Notes: a model not told the origin generated them from the sequence alone. 64,000 bases of DNA from Okapia johnstoni (GCA_024291935.2 CM044310.1:85907713-85971712), one strand, 5' to 3'; positions 31,436-43,537 are shown, numbered from the stretch's first letter. Numbers and translations: made by a program.

Positions 31436-32837
31436 AAAAACAAAATGCTGCCCCTCTTCTGCCCCCAGGAAAGAGATGACAGGACTCAGTTTCCTCTGAG
31501 TCTTTTTGTTGCTAATCTGGGAGCTGTGGATGCCCCAGTCAGTGACTCCATCTCTTGCTTATGCCCTGAATTTGTGGTGTGGTGACGTTATTTGTGACCA
31601 AGAGCATTGAGCCCCCGATATCCTGCTGGGAGTGGGTGTGCATGGCCAAGACCCATCCTCACTCCACGTTTGAGAAGAACCAGCACTGTGAGAGGGTCGA
31701 CAGAACCAGTGGCTCAGGCAGCCATGAGGTTTTTTAAATTGATTCATTTTGAAATTTTGGGGGAAGCATCTTATTATTATCTGTGTGTCATTGAGGGAAA
31801 ATGGGGAAACGTGTGAGTTTTTGTGGTTGCTCCATTGGTTTGTGTGAGTATACGTGGCTATAGAGACCTGACTGTTTCCCCTTTTGTCACAAAGCTCCCA
31901 GGTCTCCTGGCCACATTCTCTTTAGGGTCCGGGTGGTGAGTGAACCTATTGTGTCAGCTCGAACACACTGCAATGACCTGTGGATAGTTTTTTCTTTTTC
32001 CAGGTAAATTGCTAATGTCCACTGGGCTTTTTTTTTTTAGCTAAAGTGTTGAGATCTTCTTCTGGGTTGGAAGGAGGCGAGATCACCCATGGGCAGAAAT
32101 TGCCTCCTCTGGAATAGTCTTGATTGGAATTCAGAGAAAGTGAAGGCAATTTGGGACTTGGAAAGAGAGAAAAGCAGTGGGCTAAACGGCAAATTGAGTT
32201 GGTTTTTTTTTTTTTCCTCTTTCTCTTTTTTTTGGCTTAATTTTTCTCCCTGTCTTTCTGGGGTTTCTGGTCCCATTTTTCTCTGCCAAGCTATTTCTAC
32301 TTTCTACTTAAAATCCCAGTTCAAATCTCTAGCTCTCTAGGAACTGATTATATCTTATTAAAGCCCTGTCTTTGCCTGGACTCCCCCAAAGGCAGATTTC
32401 TGGGGCAAAAGCTGGCATGCAAGTAGCTTATTTGGGAAAAATCCCAGGGAGCTAGGCTCCCAGGATGGAGCAGGGGTGAAGTGAGGAGGGTGAGAAAGCC
32501 ACCACAGGAAAGCATCATGGACTGCGTCTCAGGGCTCATGAGGTTTTCTGTCACTGGCAAGGAGCTTGTTGTGGTCTCGGGGCTGTCATGAGCCAGAGAG
32601 AGGAGCAAGTGGGAAGACAGGCTTGACCACCCCCAAGTGCATACCTTCCACCCTTTCCTTACTCTCAAGTTCACAGACTCCCACCTTCCTGAAGCTCCAT
32701 TAGGGACTCATTCTCTCTCCTTTTTCAGGAGATTCTGGAGAGTGGAGCATTTTAAGGTCTGGAAGGCACACAGGTGCTAGAAATATTTTCATGTTCCTGG
32801 TCTATGTGTTTCCGGCTGACCAGGAGGGAAGAGATCA
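31436..32837. other. Unique or unrecognised sequence
   Basis: No gene recognised. T-rich run at 32201-32235. Near 31900-31960 nothing identifiable. Confidence 0.35.
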
Positions 32838-33000
32838 GTGTCTAGAATCAGACAGACCTGGATTTGAATTCCAGCTCTGCCGCATCTAGACTGAATAAGT
32901 TTGGGCAAGTCACTTATCTCGATAGATTGACTTTTCTTTCCTGAAAAATGGAGACCAGAATATTTGATTTATGTGGCTATGATATTCATTCGGTTAGTGC
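32838..33000 (+). mobile_element. MIR SINE
   Basis: AATCAGACAGACCTGGATTT, AATTCCAGCTCTGCCGCATC, TGGGCAAGTCACTTATCTC, CTGAAAAATGGAGACC in MIR order. Confidence 0.85.
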
Positions 33001-34099
33001 TTAACCTAACTGTTGTAATAGGAAGCCTTAATCTCAGTGGTTTAACACACAGAAGATTATTTCTCACTCAAGTGATGTCCTAAATGGTTGTCTCTGATTG
33101 GTGGGCAGCCCTTTTGCAAGTGATGGGCTTCTTTAATCTTTGGTCAAAGACGCTTCTTCCATCTTTGGTTCTTTAACACATGGCTCCAAAGTTCCCATAT
33201 TCTGTGTATCAAGTGGACAAGGAGGAGTAAGCTTGGAGGTCATGTTTCTCCTGGACAGCTCTCAGCCAAAACTAATCATGGCAGAGACCAGGGACTCTTC
33301 CAATGGGCGACTCTAGTTTGAAGACCTCACATTGGCCTGGCAGCAACTTTCTTGGAGGTGTGGCGCAGTCTGAGACTTTTCCTACTCCTTCTTCCTCCTA
33401 ACTTTATTCCCACAAGAGTCAGACCCTCGTGTGTCCTGAAAACTCTTCATGCTTTCTTCTCCCGCCCTCAATGAAACCCTTGTATGTCTAATTCCATCAT
33501 GATGTCTACTTCTTAGCCAACCTGAACTAACTGCACAATGCCTACTCTTAACTGCAAGGGAGCCTGGGAAATGTAGTTTATCTGTGTATCCAGGAGGGAA
33601 AGGAAGTAGGTCTGGTGAACAGTGAGCCAGTCTCTGGCATAGACATTATGAGAATTAAGATACTATGTAATAAACTACTTAGCTCTGTACCTGATACTGA
33701 GATAGGCAGTAAGTGGCTGCTCTTGTCACTGTTGCCATTTGTACCCTGATATCAAGTCCCTGCAAACATGTGTATCTCTTTCTCATCCCCACACTTGACC
33801 TGGCCCAGCAGGTAGTCTGACACTCCCTCTGTTTCTTACAAATCAAAGTTGGGAAAGTTGCAGACACGTGTTCCTAAATGACGGCATTGCTGGAACAGAA
33901 GCCACCTCTAGGACATCTTTCCAGCAGCCCCAATTCACCCCCAACTTGGCTCACCCCTCAGATGAGGGCGGGATCCCATGGTATGATATGACCAGTTTAG
34001 CCAATGCTGGCCCTCCGGGAGAAGCCCAGGCATTTCATAAGGAACATCTTTGCCCATCCCCAGCCATTTCCCTCCATGCCTGCTTCCAAGGGCCACCAT
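33001..34099. other. Unrecognised sequence, partly old repeat-like
   Basis: 33010-33250 resembles a common old mammalian repeat (CTCAGTGGTTTAACACACAG) that I cannot name. No gene seen. Confidence 0.35.
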
Positions 34100-34865
34100 T
34101 GCTTTAAGAGTTCCATAAATGCTGATAATTGTTGCATTAAGCTTCAGTTTATTATTTTCTCTGGGTGCAGGTATGTGGATGATAGGAGGCCTTGCTGCAT
34201 TTACATACAAATTGAAGATTTTTATTAATCAGTCCAGTACCAGAGATCCAACGGTAACAGTCCATCAGGCCCTTAAATACATTTGGTGACATTTTTACCA
34301 TGCATTAGCATGGTAGGGCAAGGCGAATATAATGTCCCAATGATTGCTTTCCATTGAAAGCACAAACGGTTTCATTTTTCCTGTCATCTCAAATAAGTGT
34401 TAAAGAGGGTTTGGAGGCTGTTGTGTCTGCGCCGTATGCTCGGGACTTACAAACACTGATGAGGGCATTAAATAACCATTAGCGTCTCGGCCTGGATCAC
34501 AGGACCGTCCCTCCTCTTCAGAATTTATTCTTTGATTTAAAGTGAAGGCAATCTGTGGTTGCTTTCATAAAGTCCTGAGGCCCCTCCATTCTCCCTCCAA
34601 CAAAATGCATTACAACAGTAATTTTATGACTGTTAAAATAACTGTCGTTAACAAGCACTTAATTAAAATGTACAATAAATAGCCGACTGCCGCCTTATCT
34701 GCTCTCCGGAGCGGCCGCGGCCCGAGACTGCAATGCCCAGGCCTGCTGTTGCCCAGCTTGTTTGCAGATTAATTGCTTTTCGAGCTGGCAGGAGCTGCCT
34801 CTTCAGCAGCCAGATCATAAATGACCAGATAGGGACTTTATCAATCAGGCGAGTGCACTTGTGAC
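34100..34865. promoter_or_regulatory. Candidate conserved enhancer in the IRX3 upstream desert
   Basis: About 765 bp free of any recognised transposon in a repeat-dense region. Rich in homeodomain cores: TTTTTATTAATCAG, CATTAAATAACCATTAG, TTAATTAA (34659-34666) and AGATTAATTGC near 34767; GATA-type sites CCAGATAGGGACTTTATCAA near its right end; and a perfect 8-bp-arm hairpin at 34296-34315. Includes a GC patch with a NotI-type GCGGCCGC near 34712. Composition matches deeply conserved developmental enhancers; about 26 kb upstream of IRX3. Confidence 0.62.
34296..34315. repeat. Perfect inverted repeat, 8-bp arms, ATTA loop
   Basis: TACCATGC, loop ATTA, GCATGGTA. Sits inside the candidate enhancer. 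Confidence 0.95.
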
Positions 34866-35102
34866 CGCTGGTGGACAGGCGGGAAGGCTGGTGGCGGGCG
34901 GAGGGCAAGCTTTGGGTTGGGTAGGTGGCCTTCCTGGCTGGGGGTGGGGTGGGCAGCTGTGGAGGTGGCAGAGTCTGGGCGATGGCAAAAACCTGGGCGA
35001 GGGGGTCCCTGGCAGCCTAGCCTCCTCCAGAATTAATTTGGATAGCTCTGGCATAAAAACAGTTGTGATCATCATAATAATAATCGTAGCTAGCACTTAC
35101 TT

Positions 35103-35367
35103 GGGTTGAGAAGATCCCCTGGTGAAGGGATAGACTACCTATTCCAGTATTTGTGGGCTTCCCTGGTGGCTGAGGTGGTAAAGAATCCACCTGCAATGTG
35201 GGAGACCTGGGTTCAATCCCTGGGTTGGGAAGATCCCCTGGAGAAGGGCATGGCAACTCACTCCAGTATTATTGCCTGGAGAATCCTCATGGACAGAGGA
35301 GCCTGGTGGGCTACAGTCCATGGGGTCTCAAAGAGTCCGGACACGACTGAGCGACTAAGCATAACAT
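35103..35367 (+). mobile_element. Composite Bov SINE with a partial extra tRNA head
   Basis: Begins with the tail half of a tRNA head unit (GGGTTGAGAAGATCCCCTGG ... TATTCCAGTATTTG), then a complete Bov-tA (GGGCTTCCCTGGTGGCTGAG ... CACGACTGAGCGACTAAGC). A near-perfect 12-bp duplication TAGC(A/G)CTTACTT at 35091-35102 and 35368-35379 brackets the whole unit. Confidence 0.93.
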
Positions 35368-35404
35368 AGCGCTTACTTAGTACTGCTACTTTATTAATTA
35401 TTAC

Positions 35405-35572
35405 TTTTAATGCTCATTCATCTATTTGACTGCATTGAGTCTTAGTTGCAGCACAAGGGATCCTCGATCTTGGTTGTGGCATGCGGGATCTAGTTCCCCA
35501 CCAGGGATGAAACCCAATCTCCCTGCATTGGAAGCAAGGAGTCTTAGACACTGGACCACTAGGAAGACTCTG
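35405..35572 (-). mobile_element. CHR-type tRNA SINE
   Basis: Plus-strand TTTGACTGCATTGAGTCTTA, GATCTAGTTCCCCACCAGGG, CTTAGACACTGGACCACTAG. Confidence 0.9.
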
Positions 35573-35577
35573 CTACT

Positions 35578-35775
35578 TTATTTTTATCAGCATATTTAAT
35601 TCTCACAAAAATACTATGAGATTATGATTCCTAAAATTCTCATTGACAGATAAGGAAACCAAGGCTCACAGAGGTTAAGAGACTCACCCAGGCTCACACA
35701 GTTCATAAGTGGCTCAGCTGGAATTCAGAAGACCCAGGAAGGACTGCTTCATGGGAAGGGTGCTTAACCACTGCT
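35578..35775 (+). mobile_element. MIR SINE
   Basis: TTTAATTCTCACAAAAATAC, CATTGACAGATAAGGAAACC, AGAGGTTAAGAGACTCACCC, CACACAGTTCATAAGTGGC. Confidence 0.9.
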
Positions 35776-35899
35776 GGGGTACTGTCTCTTAGCAGATGTG
35801 AATTTACTGTGTGCTTGTCAAGTGCCCAGGACTGTGCTAAATTCTTTATATGCATCACTTTCTGTGAGTATTTATTCCTTTAATAAATACTGATTTATA

Positions 35900-36072
35900 A
35901 AGAGAGACCTGGGTTCAATCCATGGGTTGGGAAGATCCCCTGGAGGAGGGCATGGCAACCCCATCCAGTATTCTTGCCTGGAGAATCCCCAAGGACAGAG
36001 GGGCCTTGTGGGCTACAGTCCATGGGGTCGCAAAGAGTCAGACACGACTGAGTGACTAAGCACACATACACG
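35900..36072 (+). mobile_element. Bov-tA SINE, 5' truncated
   Basis: Starts at GAGACCTGGGTTCAATCC and runs to AGACACGACTGAGTGACTAA. Confidence 0.94.
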
Positions 36073-38814
36073 TGACTATGTATTAGGTTTAGGTGCTAGC
36101 GGTACAGTGATGAGCCTGGGGGATCTGATCTCTGCCCTTACACAGCACACAAGTGGTGGGGAAGACAGCTGTGGAGTAGACAATGGGACCACAGAGCAGA
36201 GTTCCTTTAAAAAAGATACATGTGTGTATGTGTATGAGTGTTAGTGGAGTTAAGGAAAGCTTCCAGGAGCAGGTGACTTTGAAGCTGAGGCTTCAGTGGT
36301 GCAGGAACCAGCCAGGTGCTGGGCAGGGGAATGAGTGTTCTGGGCAGGGGGGACAGCGTTGGTGAAGGCACGGAAGACGTAGAGCGTGGTGTGTCTGAGC
36401 AGTTCAGTATGGCTGGGCTTTGGGGTAGCCCATATGAGCGACAAGGGACAAGGTTCAGGACATCGGCAGGTGAGGAGGGACCTTGAGCCCGGAAGTACAG
36501 ACAGGGCTCTGATTTTTGCTTTAGAAGGGCCCTATCTGGAGAAGGGTAACTTTTATCTAAAGTCAGCAACTTTGTAGAGCAGGTATCATGATTCCCAGTT
36601 TTACAACTAAGAAAGCAGAGGCATGTAGATGGAGGGGTAAGGGGCTTGCTCCATCTCACCTGGCCAGAGGTATCTGGGGCAGATGGTGGTGGGTAGGGGA
36701 CCAGCATCTCACACAGATGCCCAGAGCTTGTCTCCCTCTGCTCAGCTGTCACACCCAGGCTTGGGGGTCACTCCGGGTTTTGAAGCTGGTGTCTTAGAAC
36801 CACTGAAACCACTGAGTCATGAAAATAATTATCTTTCAAGTATAGATTGTCTTTTGAAATCCATTCTGCTAGGGTTCTTCCCCAGTCCCCACACAGGAAA
36901 GAAATATGGTTAAGTCGGGGAAGAATGGGTAGAAATGCTTTAGGCTGCAAATAGCAGGATAAAGTATAAGACCCTACCGACAGGCTGAAACAATGTACCC
37001 ATTGAATCATATTCCACAATTAGAGGTCTGAAGGAGAGCAGTTCTGGTTTGGGCCAGGAGTCCAACCATATCATGGAGGACCCAGGCTCTTTATATTCCC
37101 TTCTGCTATTCTCAGCTTAATGGCCTTTCACTCTTAGACTTTTGCAAAACCGTCACAAAATAGCCACCACATTAAAGGCAGAGGAAGGGAAAGGGCTGAA
37201 ACAGGAAGAGCTTTCCAGAAAGTTGGCGCATCCATCCCCTTCTGTGCCATTGGTCAGGTCAAAGTTATCTGACCACCTCTAGCTGCAAGACACGCTGGGA
37301 GTGCAACTCCAGCCAGCCGTAATCAGTGGAGTGCTGGGCCCAGGGCCACCCTGAACAAAATCAGATCTCTCAGCTAGGAAGAGCAGGCAGGATGGATGGT
37401 GAAGGGAAGACATCTGGTTGTGTCTGCCACAGTATCTGGCCATGACTGTGTGTCAGGAGTTAGACTAAAGGCTTTGCAGGAAGGCTGGGAGACTGAGGCT
37501 CAGAGAAGCCCAGGACTGGTGGGTGGGGGGATGACAGTGGTTCGACTTAGATCTGTCTGTCTCCAGGGTCTCTGCTCCCAACCTCCGGGCCTTAGTTATG
37601 TGGCTACTGCAGCCCTGGAGGGGTGTGAAGGAGGCTGACCCCAATCCCTGGACATCTGCATACAGATAGCCCCAGTGCCCCATCTGAACCAAGCACACCA
37701 GGCCCTCAGCCTGGAGTCTGACTCCTGATTTCCTTGCCCAAGGGTTTCCTTCATCTACCGACTGCTTGGTAAAGAGCATTTCTCTCTCAGTATCCAGCAA
37801 TGAGCTCATCTTGGGCAAAGCAGAGACTCATTTTTAAAAGGTCAGTTTCATGATAATAAGGAAAAAAGATGAATAGACAGCAATGGTAGATTTTTAAAAA
37901 AAATAAGAATATGATTACTCTTTTTGAAATGTTTGTGTGTACAAGGTCTTGGGGGACAGTGCATATAAGCCACCCCATGCTGGGCAGGGGATTGATAATA
38001 AAGTGGCTGTGGGCAGCTGAAGGGTCAGGCTGGGTACCTGGCTGAATCCCTCAGCCTGGAAATGCATGAGAATCCTACTAATGTGCAAGCTTTATTCATA
38101 TGGATCCATCCCAGCCTTGTATATCAATGGAGACCAGCCAAAGATGATCTAGAAGCCACTGCAAACAGGGAAACTGCTGTGGGGGTGGGGTGCCCTGGAA
38201 AGAAACACTTCTAGTCTTGGCATCTCGGAAGATATTGAACTGAGGTCTCTACCTGACTGTTATTTAAATAAACACAAAAGATGAAGATAAGCAGTCCAGG
38301 GAGAATACTGGAAATAGTCAGTAAACAGGAGAGCTCAGCTGGGAGGGAGCTGCTGGGTGTTTGTGTCAAATCCATTTGCATCAGAATCCTGCAGGGCAGA
38401 AAGACCCAAATGCAGAGTGAGTATGCACAGCCATTTGCCAGTGTGAAGGTCAGGGAAGGAGCAGGGCTGTTCCCCCTCCCCTGGGGCTGCATAGAGAGCC
38501 CCACATTGCCTGGTGGCCAGTCTCTCCTCTGTGCATTCATTACAGGACCAGCTTGGCGGTCCCATGGCCAGAGAGTGACTGCACCACTTATGAACCAGGT
38601 ATCAGGCATGCACTATTCTGATTGACATTGATGAACTGCTTAGGAGTCCTCTTACTGAGTGCAGGCTGTGTTTACAGAGCCTCCTAGCAGCCCCTCTGAG
38701 GATGGTCCCTGTCATTGTTCAGCCTCTGGTTTGGTTTCTCCTGAAACTTGCCCATGGAGACCAGCAAGATGGGGTGGGAAGGACAGAGGCTTATCATTGG
38801 ATCAAAAAACCCTG
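36073..38814. other. Long gene-free stretch without young repeats
   Basis: About 2.7 kb. 36240-36420 resembles an old interspersed repeat (CTTCCAGGAGCAGGTGACTT) I cannot name. No exon-like coding, no SINE or BovB seen. Confidence 0.4.
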
Positions 38815-38945
38815 GTGTGGGCAACTTGTGTCACTTTGGCTAAGTTACTGTCTGCATGAGCTATAGTTTCCTCTTTGGGGAAATGGGAATAATTTTTCTC
38901 AGCATCATTGGGAGCAGTAAAGGAAATTGCGGTTCCTTTTAGAGG
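38815..38945 (+). mobile_element. MIR SINE fragment
   Basis: TTTGGCTAAGTTACTGTCTG, ATAGTTTCCTCTTTGGGGAA, ATGGGAATAATTTTTCTCA. Confidence 0.65.
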
Positions 38946-39234
38946 TATGATCCTCTTCCCTTTGCCCCCTTGTAGGTTAGATTCCAATTTTATTGTGTGC
39001 TTACCAGGAGACTACAGATCTAGAAAATAAGCCCAAGGACCACGGATGCATTGTTTGCCAACTGTGGGATGACTATCAAAGGTTTAGGCCCTACAAGAAG
39101 GGGCGCTGGGTGATATTGTGACATAGAATTTCAGAGAATGAACTGTGTTGCCTTCCAATGCTCTTTCTGTCATAATTAAGTAAAAAAGAGGATCTCAGTT
39201 TGGTGCTAATATGCCCTCAAAACTTTTCCAACTC

Positions 39235-39725
39235 TTTCTAATCTCCCTTTAAACAAAGACAGACTATAGAGACAGAAAGTAGAATGCTGGTTGCCAGGAG
39301 CTGAGAGGAGGGGGAATAAGGAGTTACTATTTAATGGAGATGGAGTTTCAGTTTGGGAAGATGAAAGAAGCTCTAGAAATGAAGAGTGCCAATATGTACA
39401 CAGGTGGTGCTAGTGGTAAAGAGATGTCAGAGATGCAGGTTCAATCCTTGGGTCAGGAAGATCCCCTGGAGGAGGGCATGGCAACACACTCCAGTATTTT
39501 GTCTGGAGAATCCCATGGACAGGGGAGACTGGTGGGCTACAGTCCATGGGGTCACAAAGAGTCGGACACAAATGAAGCGATCTAGCACACATGCACACAA
39601 TATGTACACAGTGTGGAGAGGACACAAAACTGCTGAAATACCTGGACATGTAAAAATGGTGAAAATGGTAAATCTTAGGTTATGTGTATTTTACCATGAT
39701 AAAATCAACCAAAAACAAGAACAAA
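39235..39725 (+). mobile_element. Old L1 3' end, split by a Bov-tA SINE
   Basis: GAATGCTGGTTGCCAGGAGC and TTTAATGGAGATGGAGTTTC before the SINE; GTGTATTTTACCATGATAAA after it, in sense order. Confidence 0.82.
39404..39598 (+). mobile_element. Bov-tA SINE nested in L1, with target-site duplication
   Basis: Starts inside the tRNA head (GTGGTGCTAGTGGTAAAGAG). Flanked by the perfect 13-bp repeat AATATGTACACAG at 39391-39403 and 39599-39611. Confidence 0.96.
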
Positions 39726-40001
39726 GATAGCAGGCTTTAGGCACGGTGGTTGTGGTAAGTAATAGCATCAAAGTGGCCTTGAATAGCATTAGTCTAAAAT
39801 GTCACATTTACTGTTAAGGTTGCCTTTTTATCGAGGACAAAGAATACTGGCTTTCCATTTCCAAATATCCACTGGATTCAAAATTTTCTTTTGAAGTACA
39901 CTTAACAAGCTTAGGAGAAATTGTAGGTAAGTAACGGCATATGCAGAGGGCAAAAATCACGAATTTGGAGCAGGAATGCTTGAAGTTGGGGCAACAGTGT
40001 A

Positions 40002-40204
40002 TAGTTGCTTCAGCTGTGTCCAACTCTTCGTGACCCTATGGACTGTAGTCTGCTGGGCTCCTCTGTCCAAGGGATTCTCCAGGCAAGAATACTGGAGTGG
40101 GTTGCCATGCCCTCCTTCAGGGGATCTTCCTCACCCAGGGATCAAACCTGAGTCTCCTGTATTGGCAGGCGATTTCTTTACCACTAGCGCCACCTGGGAA
40201 GCCC
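40002..40204 (-). mobile_element. Bov-tA SINE
   Basis: Plus-strand GTTGCTTCAGCTGTGTCCAA to CACTAGCGCCACCTGGGAAG. Confidence 0.95.
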
Positions 40205-41047
40205 AGGGTATAAGTCCTAAATCCAGTTGTCAGGTGGTCACCTGCAGCCTGGAAAGTCAGTGCTGGACCCAAGGGCAGTAGTGGAGCACAGGCTCCTGTG
40301 CACCTTCTCCTGCCCACACACTTCCTGATCCCCTTGAGTCTTTGCCTTGGGCTGCCTTGACTTTCCGCTGCCCTCAGAAGCTCAGAAGGATGTGGGGTAG
40401 ACCAGAAGTAGATGATGAGGCCCCCTGGGTCTTTGCCTGTGCATTGACTTCCCAGAGATGTCACCTTTTAGGAGATCTCTGCCCCTCCCTCCTTCTGAAT
40501 TTACAGTTTTCAGAAGCAGTTGGTGGGTCCATGGATGCTCAGCTAGTTGGGACCAAATTAATAAAAGCTTGATGGCTCAGCACCAGCCAGAATCTCACAT
40601 TTAACCTAAATTCAACCCCAATACAACTTTCCTTCAGCTTCCACAAGCTTCTATGTCTTATTTTTCACATATGAATGATTGTACAATGTGGACCCTTTCT
40701 TTGGTACTAGTCATGGGGCCCCTGACTGTGGTGGGGCAGCAGGGGCTTGGGAGTCTAACCTGGCTGATGGTAGGGTGCTGGGGAATCCTTCAGAGAATGG
40801 GTGGTGTCGAGAGAAGACTCAGGGCCTCTGTCCCCACTAAGGAGGTTGAACTAAGCATCAAAACAGTATCTCCAGGCTGTGGTATCAGCAATCTCTGGGA
40901 CTTGATTACGTTTTGAAAGGCATAACTTGAAAAGTATTCATGAAGCAGACGTGGTGGGCCAAGGAGATCAGATTTCTAGTTAGAGGTTCAACCCTGCCGA
41001 GGCTGATGGTGGAGTAGGAGGTAGGTGCCTATCCTGCTGTTGGATAC
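40205..41047. other. Unique sequence
   Basis: No gene or clear repeat recognised. Confidence 0.35.
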
Positions 41048-41264
41048 GGCTGCTGATGCTGCTTAGTTGCTAAGTCATTGTTTGACTCTTTGAGACCCCT
41101 ATAGACTATAGCCTGCCAGGTTCCTCTCTCTGTGGAATTCTTCAGGCAAGAATACTGGAGTGGGTTGCCATTCCCTTCTCCAAGGGATCTTCCCCACCCA
41201 GGGATTGAACCCTCATCTCCTGCATTGACAGGCAGATTCTTTACCACTGTATCACCAGGAGAGA
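41048..41264 (-). mobile_element. Bov-tA SINE
   Basis: Plus-strand GCTTAGTTGCTAAGTCATTG, CAAGAATACTGGAGTGGGTT, CACCCAGGGATTGAACCC. Confidence 0.94.
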
Positions 41265-41747
41265 CTTGGGTTTATCCTGGTTCTGCCAAATATGCTCCAC
41301 ATTTGACCCAGACATTGGTGCCATCTCCCTGCTCCCTCTCCCCAGGGCGCAATGGGACTGCTTCTCTTTCACCCTGGTCTCGTGAAGGATGATGTTCTGG
41401 TGTTTCTTCTCTGCCGTGAAGTTTTGTCTCTAACATTAACGTTTGGATCATGTTCCAGTCAGATTGGAAAGATCTGTCTGTTCATCTGCAGAAAGAACAT
41501 CCTATTCCCACTGAAATCTAAGTAACAAGACCTGATGGTTTCCGAGAATCCTCCCCCTTCTCCTCCCTTCCTGCCGCATGGAGCCCCTAAAGGTTGCCGA
41601 AGTAGAGAGACCTGAAACTGCCTCCTTTTCACATGCCTGGCCCGCTTATACCAGTCAGGAGAAGCTAGGTTACAGTGTCGTAACAAATAGCACCCGCCCC
41701 ATGTCACATGTCACTGGCTTTAAGCCAAAGTTTATAACTCATTCATG
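41265..41747. other. Unique sequence
   Basis: No gene or clear repeat recognised. Confidence 0.35.
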
Positions 41748-41978
41748 GGGGCTTCCCAGGCGGCGCAGTGGTAAAGAATCTGCCTGCCAGTGAAGGAGAC
41801 GCAAGAGACGTGGGTTTGATCTCTGGGTTGGGAAGATCCCCTGGAGAAGGAAATGGCAACCCACTCCAGTATTCTTGCACGGGAAATCCCATGGACAGAG
41901 GAGCCTGGTGGGCTACAATTCATGGGGCTGCAAAGAGTTGGACACGAGTGGGTGACTGAGCATGCATGCACGCACACA
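41748..41978 (+). mobile_element. Bov-tA SINE
   Basis: Head GGGGCTTCCCAGGCGGCGCA, B box GGGTTTGATCTC, body through GAGTTGGACACGAGTGGGTG, CA-rich tail. Confidence 0.96.
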
Positions 41979-42229
41979 TCTGCCCACCCATCCACACCCA
42001 CACATTACACACTCACACTTCATGTCTCACTGGGCTTGGGGTGGAAACTGGGGGCTAGCAGAAGGGGGACTCTCCTTCATGCGGTTTGTCACTCAGAGGC
42101 TCAGGCTGAGGGAGGGGCCCGACTGATGCCACAGGCATCTTTACACGAAGCTTCCAGGGTTCTTTCTCACTAGGGGAAGTGGTGGCTGGACAGTTGAGCT
42201 TGCTCGCATCTCATTGGCCATGACTAGTG

Positions 42230-42376
42230 TGGTTGTTCAGTCGCTCAGTCGTGTCTGACTCTTAGCAACCCCATGGACTGCAACATGCCAGGCCTCCCTT
42301 TCCTTCACCATCTCCCGGAGTTTGCTCAAACTCACTTCCATTGAGTCAGGGATGCATCACCGACTCAAAGGACTCA
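42230..42376 (-). mobile_element. BovB LINE 3' fragment with target-site duplication
   Basis: Reverse-oriented BovB end (TTCAGTCGCTCAGTCGTGTC, GAGTTTGCTCAAACTCACTT). Direct repeat ATGACTAGTG at 42220-42229 and 42377-42386. Very similar in size and endpoint to the copy at 14362-14511. Confidence 0.93.
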
Positions 42377-42586
42377 ATGACTAGTGCTAGAGGTAGGGGA
42401 TTACCATTCTTCCTGTGTCCCACAGTAGAAGAGAAGTTGATCCTGGTGACAGGAATGTCTGTGCCCCACTGAAGCCCCTGGGCTTTTGGTCCTTTCTGTA
42501 TGACTCTCTTCAAAGCCCAAGTGCTTTCTTCCTGCTTGGGACCCTCCCAACCCCCACCCCTGTGTACCTCTCAGTAGAGCCCTTTT

Positions 42587-42870
42587 TAAAAACAAATTTT
42601 TTTTTAATTGGAGACAATTGCTTTACAATGTTGTGTTGGTTTCTGCCGTACTACAACATGAGTTGTTCATAAGCATACATATGTCCCCTCCCTCTTGAAT
42701 CTCCCTCGCACCCCCAGCCTATCCCATCCCTCTCGATCATCACAGAGCACCAGGTTGATCTCCCTGTGCTATATGGAAACTTCCCACTAGCTAGCTATTT
42801 TGCATATGGTACTGAATATATTTCAATGCTCCTCTCTCAGTTTGTCCCACCCGCTCCTTCCCGCGCTGTG
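42587..42870 (-). mobile_element. Artiodactyl-type L1 3' end with target-site duplication
   Basis: Plus-strand TTGCTTTACAATGTTGTGTT, TTTCTGCCGTACTACAACAT, ATATGTCCCCTCCCTCTTGA, CTAGCTATTTTGCATATGGT. Flanked by an 18-bp near-perfect duplication TCTCAGT(A/G)GAGCCCTTTT at 42569-42586 and 42871-42888. Confidence 0.9.
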
Positions 42871-42920
42871 TCTCAGTGGAGCCCTTTTGGAAGAACTTGT
42901 CTTAGACCTTCTCCAGACCT

Positions 42921-43137
42921 GGTGTAGTGCAGTGGTGACAAGCACAGATTCTAGAGCCAGACTTCCTGGGTTTGAATCTGAGCCCAGGGAAATAGTCTAA
43001 CATTTCTGACCCTCACTTTCTCAAACAGACAAAAACAGTACCTGTCTCTGAGGCTTATTTTCAGTATGAAATTGTCCATGTGTGTAAAATGCTGCAGGAA
43101 GTTGCCTGGCACACAGTAAGCTCTCTGTAAGCTCTAT
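42921..43137 (+). mobile_element. MIR SINE
   Basis: GATTCTAGAGCCAGACTTCC, TGGGTTTGAATCTGAGCCCA, TTGCCTGGCACACAGTAAGC. Confidence 0.88.
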
Positions 43138-43537
43138 TTTAGTTCTGTTACTTGTGGCACCAAATGCCTCTTATGAATCAGGCTATAAGATCCACAGGAA
43201 CATAAATCGCAGGCCAGCTTGGTGCTGGACTGGGGGCGTTGGGGTCAGCAAGGCATTGCCACCCAGCCAGGCTGTAGCTCTTTGCGATTCCTCACTCTTG
43301 GCCAACTTTCTTGCACTTTATGGAATGAAAATCCATGACCATGACAGGGTTGTTTTCTCACTCTCGTATACCTTCCAGACCCTAGTGGGGCCTGGGCCCA
43401 AAGCCAAGGGCAGAGCAGAAAGGAGCTTTGCCCCCTCAAGAGTTTCTGACTCTTCTGAAGATGTCCCCACAGAGCAGCCTGGTTCCTAGAGCTGGGGAAG
43501 CAGGGATGGGCTTTGCATCTTTTCTTTGCCGCTAGCA
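43138..43537. other. Unique sequence
   Basis: No gene recognised; an open frame here has no family motif. Confidence 0.35.
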
